A stretch of 64,000 nucleotides of DNA from Flammeovirgaceae bacterium (GTDB lineage Bacteria > Bacteroidota > Bacteroidia > Cytophagales > Cyclobacteriaceae). The first letter of the stretch is position 1; each line of letters opens with the position of its first letter. The notes beneath the pieces are model-generated. The model was not told the DNA's origin and ran no database searches. It worked only from the letters and a program-made list of their open reading frames with translations. Position numbers and translations under genes: made by a program. The stretch is from the NCBI GenBank assembly GCA_015180985.1, contig CP054185.1:1054001-1118000 (forward strand). The letters are read 5' to 3'. Shown here in pieces: positions 42,152 to 50,587 of this stretch.

Positions 42152-43080
42152 ATCGTTGTCCGATTACGTATGTTCTATGTGGTGATTTGAAATATTCGCC
42201 AGAAGGACTCCGGATGTTATCGCCCCGCCTCACTCAACTGAACGATTTTCCTTATACAAAAGAAGAGCAAGTTCGTGAAGCAATTGCGCGTGCATCGAAG
42301 ATATCAATTCAGGGAGTGCAACCTAAACTGAGTGCAAAACTTAATGTTTCAAAGGCCGTATTTGAGGTGGTTGATGTTGGTGGCATGTTTATTATTAAAC
42401 CGCAACAGGATTATTACCCGGAACTCCCTGAAAATGAAGATCTGACCATGCGCCTGGCGGCAATTGCAGGCATTGATACCCCTTTGCATGGAATGGTATA
42501 TTGTGCGGATGGCTCACGCTCATATTTCATCAAACGCTTCGATCGGTTACCGAGAGGTAAAAAAGTGCCTGTTGAGGATTTTGCACAACTGAGCGGCAAT
42601 ACGCGCGAAACTAAGTACCGGGCTTCTATGGAAAAGGTCGCTGGGTTGATTGATCAATTTTGCACCTTTCCGATTGTGGAGAAATTGAAACTTTTCCGGA
42701 TTACGTTGTTCAGTTTTTTGTGCGGCAACGAGGACATGCATTTAAAAAACTTTTCGCTAATCAGGCGCAATGGAAAAATTGAATTGTCACCAGCTTACGA
42801 TTTGGTTAACTCCACCATCGCCTTGCCAAATGCAACAGAAGAATTGGCCTTGCCCCTTGCGGGCAAAAAAAGCAAAATTGACCTAAAGCTGCTGGCCGAT
42901 TTTTATGGAAAAGAAAAACTTGCCTTGAACAATAAGATAGTTGAAGAGGAGTTGGAAAAATTTAGAAGTGTACGCAAAAAATGGGAGGACATGATTACCA
43001 TCAGTTTTCTCTCAGAACCCATGAAAGGAAAATATCAGGCGGTTGTAGACGAACGCTTTAAGCGACTTTTTAATGATTAG
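42148..43080 (+). CDS. hipT: HipT-like serine/threonine kinase toxin
   Basis: This 310-residue protein is a short HipA-type kinase lacking the N-subdomain. The Gly-rich loop is KISIQGVQPKLS (Ser53, Ile54, Gln55), with the autophosphorylated position expected at Ser53; E. coli HipT has SIS here, so this is a SIQ variant. The catalytic motif is GNEDMHLKN (Asp196), and the metal motif is AYDLVN (Asp218). The target of E. coli HipT is tryptophanyl-tRNA synthetase; the target here is unknown. All catalytic residues appear intact, so it should be an active toxin. Confidence 0.9.
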   Translation: MNRCPITYVLCGDLKYSPEGLRMLSPRLTQLNDFPYTKEEQVREAIARASKISIQGVQPKLSAKLNVSKAVFEVVDVGGMFIIKPQQDYYPELPENEDLTMRLAAIAGIDTPLHGMVYCADGSRSYFIKRFDRLPRGKKVPVEDFAQLSGNTRETKYRASMEKVAGLIDQFCTFPIVEKLKLFRITLFSFLCGNEDMHLKNFSLIRRNGKIELSPAYDLVNSTIALPNATEELALPLAGKKSKIDLKLLADFYGKEKLALNNKIVEEELEKFRSVRKKWEDMITISFLSEPMKGKYQAVVDERFKRLFND

Positions 43081-43101
43081 TAATACCGGAAGAGACAGCA
43101 C

Positions 43102-43258
43102 CCACATGAAGCTGCCCTGCTGCGCCATTTCAGTACTCACCGATGACTGCGACCCGGATAATTTACAGCCGGTTGACCTGGCCACCATTGTGAAGGTAGC
43201 CGGCAAGGCTGAACCGAAACTGACGGAATTGTATGTGGAGTTGATTCCGTTGTTGTAA
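43102..43258 (+). pseudogene. 3' remnant of pnp2 beyond the HipBST insertion
   Basis: A truncated copy encodes HMKLPCCAISVLTDDCDPD to LTELYVELIPLL and a stop, in the same orientation as pnp2. Bases 43112-43245 are identical to 41319-41452. Left of the repeat the sequence resembles pnp2 only over CCACATG. It has no usable start and is best read as the displaced original end of pnp2. Confidence 0.85.
43112..43245 (+). repeat. Direct repeat R flanking HipBST
   Basis: 134 bp with no mismatches to 41319-41452. Perfect identity implies recent duplication or ongoing gene conversion. Confidence 0.95.
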
Positions 43259-43259
43259 G

Positions 43260-44693
43260 TCAGTTCTTGATTACTTCTTTAAGATACTCCATCACCGGGT
43301 CGCGGCCCGAAACCTTATCAGCTGGTTCCGAAACGATTTCCACATCGGGTTTGACACCGCGAAGGGTGTCATCGCTGCACGGATGAATAAATTTTTTATA
43401 GCTGCAACCGGCAGCTAACCCGGTATTGGGCAATTGAATAGGAATAACATCGCCAAATGCGATAAGAACTCCGCCCGTTTCTTCACCAATAACGGTACCC
43501 ATGTTGTAACATTTAAACGCATCGGCAAGCATATTGGCGCTTGAGAAGGTGTAATGGCTCACCAGTAAATATGTTTGGCCTTTGAATTTTAGCGACTCGT
43601 TTTTTGGTTTGATCAGTTTTTTCATTTCAACCACCTGGATTTTACCCGGTTTTCCGAACGCATAAAGGCGGGCTTGCTTATTAAAAACAGCAACGGGCAT
43701 AAGCGGGTACATATACCATTTAACATAGCGCTGGCGAAAATAGTGTTTCATTTCTTTGCTGGCTTTTACTTCCATCCGGTCAACCTGGCGGTATGGTTTA
43801 TCGGTTATGTAATTAAAGAGCAGGTCGCCCAATTGCGAGTTGCCGCCACCGTTGTTGCGAATGTCGATGGCCAGGTGCTGAATGGTTTCGTTGCGGATAA
43901 CCTGAAAAGCCGAATCCAGAAACCGGGCGAAACGTTTTTTATCCGTCATCGAACGAAAATCAATAATTGCAAACCTTTCCGGAGTAATGGTGAGGGAATA
44001 GGGTTTGGCATTTTGGTTTACCAATCGATGAAGAGCCGCAGCCTGAAATTGTGCTGAGGTAATTCCCTCAACGTATTTCCTAACGGGCAGATCATTTATA
44101 ACCAATTCAAGATCATAGCTATCAGCATATCCCAAAACATACCACAGCAGGCTTCTGAACGATCGCTGGATGCGTATATCCCGGTAAAAATCCAGTTCAG
44201 CACTTACATACGGCCGCAGTTGATTGAGTAATTCAGGTGTGCGCAATCCGTTTATCGAAATAACTTCAACTACTCCCGTTAAGGTTGAGTCGCTGCTGTA
44301 ATTAGTCGTGATATACAGCCGGTTGTTGCGAATGAGCACGTCAAACGGAAATACCTTGCCGCCTTGTTTCAAAAATTCACTGCGTTCCTCCTGCGGAAAA
44401 TAAACTGATGTGTGTCCATCGCCCAAGGCCGTTGTTAACGGAATGAGTTTTCTTGCAAATTCAAGACGGGTAATCGGCTCAGTGAGCCCCAGTTCCAGTG
44501 CTTCAACATCCTGGTAAAATTTTTCCTTTGAAGTAGCGGCATACAGGTTGGGATGGATGTTCTCCAGTGTGCTAACCAAAAAGCGGAGGTCGGTTTTCAG
44601 TTCATCCGGAGAGTAAAGTTTTTGGGTAATATCAACCTGACCAGGTAGCAGGGTTGAATTCAGCAGTAAACACAGGGTTAAGGCTCTCTGCAT
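43260..44693 (-). CDS. Secreted S41 family C-terminal processing peptidase
   Basis: This protein has 477 residues from MQRALTLCLLL (44693), giving a signal peptide ending at LLPGQ; the longer in-frame start at 44780 lies in the uvrA 3' end. The S41 core is visible: IDIRNNGGGNSQLGDLL, then YLLVSHYTFSSANMLADAF with the nucleophile Ser, and GEETGGVLIAFGD. A PDZ-like segment (GVVEVISINGLRTPELL) lies before it. It should cleave proteins in the periplasm. Confidence 0.88.
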   Translation of the reverse strand: MQRALTLCLLLNSTLLPGQVDITQKLYSPDELKTDLRFLVSTLENIHPNLYAATSKEKFYQDVEALELGLTEPITRLEFARKLIPLTTALGDGHTSVYFPQEERSEFLKQGGKVFPFDVLIRNNRLYITTNYSSDSTLTGVVEVISINGLRTPELLNQLRPYVSAELDFYRDIRIQRSFRSLLWYVLGYADSYDLELVINDLPVRKYVEGITSAQFQAAALHRLVNQNAKPYSLTITPERFAIIDFRSMTDKKRFARFLDSAFQVIRNETIQHLAIDIRNNGGGNSQLGDLLFNYITDKPYRQVDRMEVKASKEMKHYFRQRYVKWYMYPLMPVAVFNKQARLYAFGKPGKIQVVEMKKLIKPKNESLKFKGQTYLLVSHYTFSSANMLADAFKCYNMGTVIGEETGGVLIAFGDVIPIQLPNTGLAAGCSYKKFIHPCSDDTLRGVKPDVEIVSEPADKVSGRDPVMEYLKEVIKN

Positions 44694-44769
44694 AAAACCA
44701 ATTTTAAACCCTACAGACTTACGCCTGAACGGATGGTTGCTTCTGGGGTTAATGCTTTTGGTGATACAG

Positions 44770-47607
44770 TCAACCGCCAATCTTTTTTCGCAAAAATTCA
44801 GCGGTATAGCTGCCTTTAGCTTTCTTTATCATATCCTCGGGCGTTCCGGCAAACAGCAAGTGCCCGCCTTTTTTCTCGCCTCCTTCCGGCCCCAGGTCAA
44901 TAATCCAGTCGGCACATTTTATTACTTCCAGGTTGTGCTCAATAACAAGTACCGTGTGCCCCTGATCCACAAGGGCATTGATGGCTTTTAACAATTTGGC
45001 GATGTCATGAAAATGGAGGCCGGTGGTGGGTTCATCGAAGATGAACAGGATCTGGCCGTCCGGTGAATTTTTGCCTAAAAAAGAAGCCAGCTTTACGCGC
45101 TGCGCCTCGCCACCGCTCAGCGTATTGGACGACTGACCGAGTTTTACATAGCCCATGCCCACATCGAAGAGCGGCTGAATTTTTTCGTGGATCGACTTTT
45201 TGTCTTTAAAGAATTCAAGCGCTTCTTCCACCGTCATATCCAGCACATCGGCTATGCTTTTGCCGTTGTAATCAACCTCCAGTATTTCCTGTTTAAAGCG
45301 CTTGCCCTGGCACGATTCGCATTTCAGAAAAATGTCGGCCATGAACTGCATCTCTACTTTTATTTCGCCTTCGCCTTCGCAGGTTTCGCACCGGCCACCC
45401 TCTACGTTAAATGAAAAGTGTGCGGGTTTGTAGCCACGCTGTTTCGATAACGGTTGCTCCGAATACAACTGGCGGATGGCATCGTAGGCCTTAACATAGG
45501 AGATGGGATTAGAACGGGAAGATTTTCCAATCGGGTCCTGGTCAACAAATTCAACCTGGGTGACGCGGGTTATATCGCCTTCCAGTTTATCGTATTTACC
45601 GGGTGTTTCGGCAACTGATCCGTTCATCCTGCCCAGGGCGGGGTAGAGTATCTTTTTCACCAGCGTTGATTTACCGGAACCGCTTACACCGGTAACCACA
45701 GTAAGCACGCCAAGCGGAAATTTTACCGTCAGGTTTTTCAGGTTATTTTCGCGAGCGCCAACAACGCTGATCGAATCTTTCCATTTTCTGCGCCTGGCCG
45801 GCACTTCAATTTTATCTTTTCCGGTTAAGTAGTTGGTAGTGTGCGAGACCACTTTTCCATTAAGTTCCTTCAGCGATCCCTGAAAAACGAGTTGCCCGCC
45901 ATGCGTACCTGCATCGGGCCCGATGTCAATAAGCTGATCGGCTGCACGCATGATTTCTTCCTCGTGTTCAACCACAATTACGGTGTTGCCCAGGTTGCGC
46001 AGCGATTTGAGTACTTCTACCATCCGGCTGGTGTCGCGCGGGTGCAGGCCGATGCTGGGCTCGTCCATAATGTACATGGAGCCCACCAGTGCACTACCCA
46101 GCGAGGTGGCCAGTTTTATCCGTTGGTACTCGCCACCTGAAAGCGTTGAGCTTAAACGGTTTAACGTCAAGTAGCCGAGACCGACCTTTACCAAATAGTC
46201 CAGGCGCGTTTTTATTTCAGTAAGAATTCTATCCGAAATCTTCTGTTCAAAATCTGAGAGTTTTAGTTTGTCAAAAAAAACGGCAACATCCTCAACGGGC
46301 ATCAGCACCAGATCGGTAATGGAGGTGCCGGCAATTTTTACATACTGGGCGTCTTTGCGAAGGCGGGTGCCTTTGCAGTCGGGGCAGGTGGTTCTTCCGC
46401 GGTAGCGCGACAGCATAACCCGGTATTGGATTTTATGAAGTTTGGATTCAACGTATCTGAAAAAACCGTTAATGCCATCGAAATATTCGTTGCCGGTCCA
46501 AAGAAGTTCCTGTTCCTTTTTGGTTAATTCATTATAGGGCCGGTGTATCGGAAAATTGAATTTGATACCGTGTTTCAGCAAAGGTTTTACCCATTCGCTC
46601 ATGGCTTCGCTGCGCCAGGGGGCTACGGCCCCCTCATAAACCGAAAGTGATTTATCGGGTATAACCAGGTCTTCGTCAATGCCGAGGATTTTACCAAACC
46701 CCTCGCAGGTGCGGCAGGCGCCATACGGGTTATTGAAACTGAAAAAATTAACCGAAGGCTCAGTGAATTTTATACCGTCCAGTTCAAAACGATCGGAAAA
46801 ATGCAGTGGGTTTTGTCCTTCGACATGTATCACGCACTCGTCATGTCCTTCGTAAAAAGCCGTTTGAACCGAATCGCCCAGGCGATACACAGTGTCATCA
46901 TCATTGGGGTTTACGGCCAGGCGATCAATGAGGATGTGAAGATTCCCCTCACCCCCGGCCCCTCTCCCCAGGGAGAGGGGAGCTTTGATTAGATCTTCAA
47001 TGAAGTTGGGTTCGCCATCAATCAACACCCTTGCAAAGCCTTTGCTCAACAGCAGGTTTAGTTCTTCTTTTAGTTTTTTGCCCTTCTTCAACGGCAGCGG
47101 TGCAGCAATCATCACCCGCGTTCCGGGTGCCAGGGCGTTAATGGTGTTCACCACATCAGTAACCGAATCGCGCTTCACTTCTTTTCCGCTAACGGGCGAA
47201 TATGTTTTGCCAATGCGGGCAAAGAGCAGTTTCAGGTAATCGTACACCTCGGTAGTGGTGCCTACGGTTGATCGCGGATTGCGGGTATTTACCTTTTGTT
47301 CGATGGCAATGGCGGGCGAAACGCCACGGATGTAATCCACATCGGGTTTTTCCATCCGGCCGAGAAACTGGCGGGCGTAGGCGCTGAGGCTTTCCACGTA
47401 CATCCGTTGCCCTTCGGCAAACAGCGTATCAAAAGCCAGCGAAGATTTGCCGGAGCCCGATAAGCCGGTAATAACCACCAGCTTGTTTCGTGGAATAGCA
47501 ACACTCAGGTTTTTCAGGTTATTTACGCGTGCCCGTTTGATGATGATGTAATCCCTGGGATCGAGGGAATCAAGTTCAGAATCGGATAAAACAGGCTTCG
47601 GGGGCAC
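44770..47607 (-). CDS. uvrA: Excinuclease ABC subunit A, with translated palindromic repeat
   Basis: This 945-residue damage-recognition ATPase of nucleotide excision repair has two ABC modules: Walker [10 protein letters not shown] (near 48) and GVSGSGKST, signatures LSGGEYQRI and LSGGEAQRV, and zinc fingers [16 protein letters not shown] and [17 protein letters not shown]. It starts at GTG 47607. Between Walker A and the signature of the first module, residues about 209-222 ([14 protein letters not shown]) are encoded by a GC-rich palindromic repeat element. The frame is preserved. Confidence 0.96.
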   Translation of the reverse strand: MPPKPVLSDSELDSLDPRDYIIIKRARVNNLKNLSVAIPRNKLVVITGLSGSGKSSLAFDTLFAEGQRMYVESLSAYARQFLGRMEKPDVDYIRGVSPAIAIEQKVNTRNPRSTVGTTTEVYDYLKLLFARIGKTYSPVSGKEVKRDSVTDVVNTINALAPGTRVMIAAPLPLKKGKKLKEELNLLLSKGFARVLIDGEPNFIEDLIKAPLSLGRGAGGEGNLHILIDRLAVNPNDDDTVYRLGDSVQTAFYEGHDECVIHVEGQNPLHFSDRFELDGIKFTEPSVNFFSFNNPYGACRTCEGFGKILGIDEDLVIPDKSLSVYEGAVAPWRSEAMSEWVKPLLKHGIKFNFPIHRPYNELTKKEQELLWTGNEYFDGINGFFRYVESKLHKIQYRVMLSRYRGRTTCPDCKGTRLRKDAQYVKIAGTSITDLVLMPVEDVAVFFDKLKLSDFEQKISDRILTEIKTRLDYLVKVGLGYLTLNRLSSTLSGGEYQRIKLATSLGSALVGSMYIMDEPSIGLHPRDTSRMVEVLKSLRNLGNTVIVVEHEEEIMRAADQLIDIGPDAGTHGGQLVFQGSLKELNGKVVSHTTNYLTGKDKIEVPARRRKWKDSISVVGARENNLKNLTVKFPLGVLTVVTGVSGSGKSTLVKKILYPALGRMNGSVAETPGKYDKLEGDITRVTQVEFVDQDPIGKSSRSNPISYVKAYDAIRQLYSEQPLSKQRGYKPAHFSFNVEGGRCETCEGEGEIKVEMQFMADIFLKCESCQGKRFKQEILEVDYNGKSIADVLDMTVEEALEFFKDKKSIHEKIQPLFDVGMGYVKLGQSSNTLSGGEAQRVKLASFLGKNSPDGQILFIFDEPTTGLHFHDIAKLLKAINALVDQGHTVLVIEHNLEVIKCADWIIDLGPEGGEKKGGHLLFAGTPEDMIKKAKGSYTAEFLRKKIGG
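46945..46983 (-). repeat. Palindromic repeat element inside uvrA coding sequence
   Basis: CCCCTCACCCCCGG is followed by CCCCTCTCCC-CA-GGGAGAGGGG (perfect 10-bp stem). The same element family stands at 22889-22925 between the tRNAs. In uvrA it is read as [12 protein letters not shown]. Confidence 0.85.
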
Positions 47608-47633
47608 AGGGCAATTTAACGGGTTTTACATTT

Positions 47634-47677
47634 CTGCCGAAAGCAAAACACCATCGCAACGGATGGTGTTTCGGCAG
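47634..47677 (-). terminator. Terminator of the acidic-protein gene
   Basis: A two-part stem lies 20 bp past the stop of the minus-strand gene: CTGCCGAA / TTCGGCAG outside and AACACCATC / GATGGTGTT inside; TTTTGCTTT follows the inner stem on the minus strand. It separates this gene from uvrA. Confidence 0.65.
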
Positions 47678-47696
47678 GTATTAAATTCTTTATGTA

Positions 47697-48083
47697 TTAA
47701 TTGTCAAAGTCGGGGTCATAGCTGGCTTCGCGGCCGCTTTTTCGGCTACTGCCTTCATCATCAAACGAATCGGCCTCCTCACCGGTTGAAAATTCGTCAT
47801 CCGATGAGAAGTCGTCATCATCGTCTCCGGAATTATCAAATTCCTGCGGCCCGGTGGGCTCCATTTCGTATTCGCCCTCGCTGTTTTTCGTAATGGGAAT
47901 TTTTACCAGGTAGGTAGCATCTTCCGTTTCGAGCGGGAAAACAAAAATGGGTTCCTTTTTGGCATTTGAGATGCGTGTTATGCTGGACTCGTAGCCGTTG
48001 GGATACTGCTTTTTGAGCAATTCTTTCAAATCATCGCTCAGGGTTTCAAGGCTTTTAATCAGGCGCTTTTTACTTACGGCCAT
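47697..48083 (-). CDS. Hypothetical protein with acidic C-terminal tail
   Basis: This 128-residue protein has an N-terminal basic and helical region (AVSKKRLIKSLETLSDDLKEL split; KKQYPNGYESSITRI) followed by a small beta region (IFVFPLETEDATYLVKIP). From residue 82 the sequence is dominated by Asp, Glu and Ser (NSGDDDDDFSSDDEF), a disordered acidic tail typical of nucleic-acid mimics or of proteins binding basic partners. I recognise no family. It has its own terminator and starts close to an ECF sigma gene that runs the other way. Confidence 0.65.
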   Translation of the reverse strand: MAVSKKRLIKSLETLSDDLKELLKKQYPNGYESSITRISNAKKEPIFVFPLETEDATYLVKIPITKNSEGEYEMEPTGPQEFDNSGDDDDDFSSDDEFSTGEEADSFDDEGSSRKSGREASYDPDFDN

Positions 48084-48259
48084 AGGGGTTACAAACTCAA
48101 AAAATCGGGAACAAATACCAAAATAAAATCCCGATCAGGCAAGAATTTTAAAGATTTTTTTGCGCTGAATCGGAATCTGGTTATCTTTTCAACCTAATTA
48201 TTAACCAAAACCCCCGCAATATCGAGCAGCACGTCTACGTTACCTAAATGTGAGACAGA

Positions 48260-48913
48260 ATGATAGAGAACAAGTGCACCGACAGCGAGTTGCTGTCGCG
48301 CTATCAACAAGGTAACGAAGAGGCTTTCGCCATGCTGCTTCAACGCCACAAGTCGAGATTGTACACCGCCATTTACCTGATTGTAAAAGACCGGTATGTG
48401 GCCGAGGATTTATTGCAGGATACCTTCATTAAGGCGATCAACACCATCCGGGAAGGCCGCTATAATGAGGAAGGCAAATTTCTGCCGTGGATAAGCCGCA
48501 TTGCGCATAACCTGGCCATCGACCATTTCCGTAAGGAGAAACGGTACCCCGAGATTGTTCTGGAGGATGGGAGCCGGTTGATGAACTCGCTGCAGTTTGC
48601 TGCCGAATCAATTGAAGATAAGCAGGTATGGCAGGACAACCGCAGCCGGTTGAGGACTTACATCAAAGAATTGCCCGTTGAGCAGAAGCAGGTGCTGATT
48701 ATGCGCCATTACCTGAAGATGAGTTTTCAGGAAATAGCCGAACGTACCGGGGTGAGCATTAACACCGCGCTGGGCCGCATGCGCTACGCACTCATTAACC
48801 TGAGGAAAAAAATGAACATTAACCATAATGCCTATGACAAAGACCTTTACCCAAACCGATCTGATCAGGTTTCTGTACCACGAGATTACGGAGGAGGAGG
48901 AGCGCCAGATTAA
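48260..48913 (+). CDS. ECF-family RNA polymerase sigma factor
   Basis: This 217-residue protein has sigma region 2 (ELLSRYQQGNEEAFAML, AEDLLQDTFIKAINTI, WISRIAHNLAIDHFRKEKR) and region 4 (LPVEQKQVLIMRHYLKMSFQEIAERTGVSINTALGR, split), a complete helix-turn-helix. It matches the Bacteroidota ECF group with a downstream small partner. The C-terminal tail beyond region 4 (YPNRSDQVSVPRDYGGGG) is encoded by the stretch that overlaps the next gene by 80 bp. It directs transcription of an unknown regulon. Confidence 0.9.
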   Translation: MIENKCTDSELLSRYQQGNEEAFAMLLQRHKSRLYTAIYLIVKDRYVAEDLLQDTFIKAINTIREGRYNEEGKFLPWISRIAHNLAIDHFRKEKRYPEIVLEDGSRLMNSLQFAAESIEDKQVWQDNRSRLRTYIKELPVEQKQVLIMRHYLKMSFQEIAERTGVSINTALGRMRYALINLRKKMNINHNAYDKDLYPNRSDQVSVPRDYGGGGAPD

Positions 48914-49079
48914 CCAGGCGCTGCTCACCGATGCCGGCCTTCGCCAGCAGTATGCCACACTGGTGGCCCTGAAAAAAGAAATGGACCAGGCCATGCTGGA
49001 ACCTTCGAAGGAAACCGAAGAGTTCATTCTGAATTATGCCAAAAGCGGTGTAGCCGTGAAGAGTTCAACTGGTGTGTAA
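48834..49079 (+). CDS. Small sigma-linked protein, possible anti-sigma factor
   Basis: This protein has 81 residues from ATG 48834 (48828 also possible). Sequence TQTDLIRFLYHEITEEEERQINQALLTD, then AGLRQQYATLVALKKEMDQAML, is all helical and acidic with no zinc ligands. Its start lies inside the sigma gene in another frame, so the two are translationally coupled. Helical proteins of this size follow many Bacteroidota ECF genes; an anti-sigma role is inferred from position and shape only. Confidence 0.65.
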   Translation: MTKTFTQTDLIRFLYHEITEEEERQINQALLTDAGLRQQYATLVALKKEMDQAMLEPSKETEEFILNYAKSGVAVKSSTGV

Positions 49080-49085
49080 GGCCGC

Positions 49086-50528
49086 TCATCGAAGCAAATG
49101 TACCCAGCCTTTGGCTGTACCTTTTTTGCCGTTTTTGCCTTCGTAACGCAGTAGCCAATAATAGACCCCTTCCGATGCATTGTCCCCATCCCAACCGGAC
49201 TTTACCTCGCGAGTGTAATATACTTGCTGACCCCACCGGTTAAAAATCGTTAAATCGGCATCCACCATGTGGTCAAACACAATTGGTTTAAACACGGGGT
49301 TATAAACATCTCCATTGGGGGTAAAAATATTGGGCATATCGATAACGGGATCTTCAAAACGAAAGTAAGACGCAATAAAGTTGGGCAGGCCTGATCGACT
49401 TCTTCCTGTAGTAGAAATCGCTTTTGATTGAAAGTTACAAGAATTTCCGTGGCGGTTCGGGTAATTAATAACAGCAATGGAGCCCGATTCACCGGCAATA
49501 TCATTACAACTGGCTACATAGATCTTGCCATCCGGCCCAAGTTGCATTGCTCCGAGCTTTCCAATATAGTGTCCGACTTGTTTGAGGGTTTTATTTTCAA
49601 ATGAGTATTGCCAGACAGTGCTTGGTTGATCGGGATCGTTCACTCCGCAGAAAGTATATGAAACAGTAAAATAAACAAACCTGGAATCAGGTGAGAATTC
49701 AGTTCCGTAGTGAGTCAAAACCTGTAGGCCCAGATTAATTCGGTCTATCAAATTGGTTACCATGCCCGATGAGGAATCAAATTCAAACAATTCAATAATA
49801 CCACCTGCAGGAAAATCAGGGGTTGCATTCACAACCTTGGTTCCATCGGGCAAAATTTTTAACTGGCCTGCTGCATTAGCATTGGTACCATTCTTCTTTT
49901 GAAGAATAGACCCTTTGATGCTTGCAACTGGGCTGGTATTAATCCCGGTTTCAGTAATGAGGTATGCCAAGAAGCGGTTGCTGTTCCATTCGTGAGTGAG
50001 TACCCAGATGTCAGTACCGTTGGTGTGAAACACGGCCGCCATTTTTTCAGTAGTGTTTCTGTGCAACAAAATGTTTTTTTGAACGACTTCGCCCGCTCCA
50101 CCTCTCAGGGCTTTGTTAACCACCGAATAATGAAACCCGACCGAATCAGAACCCGGCCCAAACCAAGTATCAAAAGAGGGAGAAGCGGTAAATATATAGT
50201 AAATGGAGTTGTCATTAGGCCTTTGAACTACTAGTGTTTGTGTGGTTGAAAAGTGTCCCCACAAATTTGTGCCGTTAGTCATTACTTCATGAAATTGATT
50301 GTAAACGGTAACACCATCTGTATATAAAAGCAAATTACCTTGGGCGTCACTAATTGTTGCTGTACCTTCTTCTGTTTTAAGGGCACCGTTGGGTAATAGT
50401 CTGGGCGATCCTTGGCGAAAATCAAGGCCTGCGTTTTCGCCAAAGTACCATATGGCGGCTTGTTTTTGAGCTGCAACCGGGTTAAGTATTACACAACAAA
50501 AAAAGGCAATCAGCAATGATTTCATCAA
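49086..50528 (-). CDS. T9SS type B sorted secreted protein (cassette copy B, intact)
   Basis: This 480-residue protein has a signal peptide (MKSLLIAFFCCVILNPVAAQ), then AAIWYFGENAGLDF and a seven-bladed propeller-like body (GTATISDAQGNLLLYTDG, LWGHFSTTQTLVV, IKGSILQK, AMQLGPDGKIYVASC). It ends in a CHU_C sorting domain: NIFTPNGDVYNPVFKPI, FNRWGQQVYYTRE and KGWVHLLR. It should be exported by T9SS and attached to the surface or released. It is the only gene of the two cassettes without a visible lesion, and its product corresponds to the frameshifted copy at 1988-3447. Confidence 0.88.
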   Translation of the reverse strand: MMKSLLIAFFCCVILNPVAAQKQAAIWYFGENAGLDFRQGSPRLLPNGALKTEEGTATISDAQGNLLLYTDGVTVYNQFHEVMTNGTNLWGHFSTTQTLVVQRPNDNSIYYIFTASPSFDTWFGPGSDSVGFHYSVVNKALRGGAGEVVQKNILLHRNTTEKMAAVFHTNGTDIWVLTHEWNSNRFLAYLITETGINTSPVASIKGSILQKKNGTNANAAGQLKILPDGTKVVNATPDFPAGGIIELFEFDSSSGMVTNLIDRINLGLQVLTHYGTEFSPDSRFVYFTVSYTFCGVNDPDQPSTVWQYSFENKTLKQVGHYIGKLGAMQLGPDGKIYVASCNDIAGESGSIAVINYPNRHGNSCNFQSKAISTTGRSRSGLPNFIASYFRFEDPVIDMPNIFTPNGDVYNPVFKPIVFDHMVDADLTIFNRWGQQVYYTREVKSGWDGDNASEGVYYWLLRYEGKNGKKGTAKGWVHLLR

Positions 50529-50554
50529 TAAATAACGCCTGACTCCCTAAAAGA

Positions 50555-50580
50555 TTGAGAGGGGCAACAGCCCCTCTCAA
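50555..50580 (-). terminator. Hairpin between the two genes of cassette B
   Basis: TTGAGAGGGGC-AACA-GCCCCTCTCAA has a perfect 11-bp stem just past the type A gene, with a weak T-run (TCTTTT) on the minus strand. The position matches the cassette A hairpin. Confidence 0.6.
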
Positions 50581-50587
50581 AGATACG

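Noticed and set aside
43012-43206. Minus-strand frame repeated opposite both pnp2 3' copies
   Set aside because: It recurs only because the 134 bp are duplicated; the sense strand encodes the conserved PNP end.
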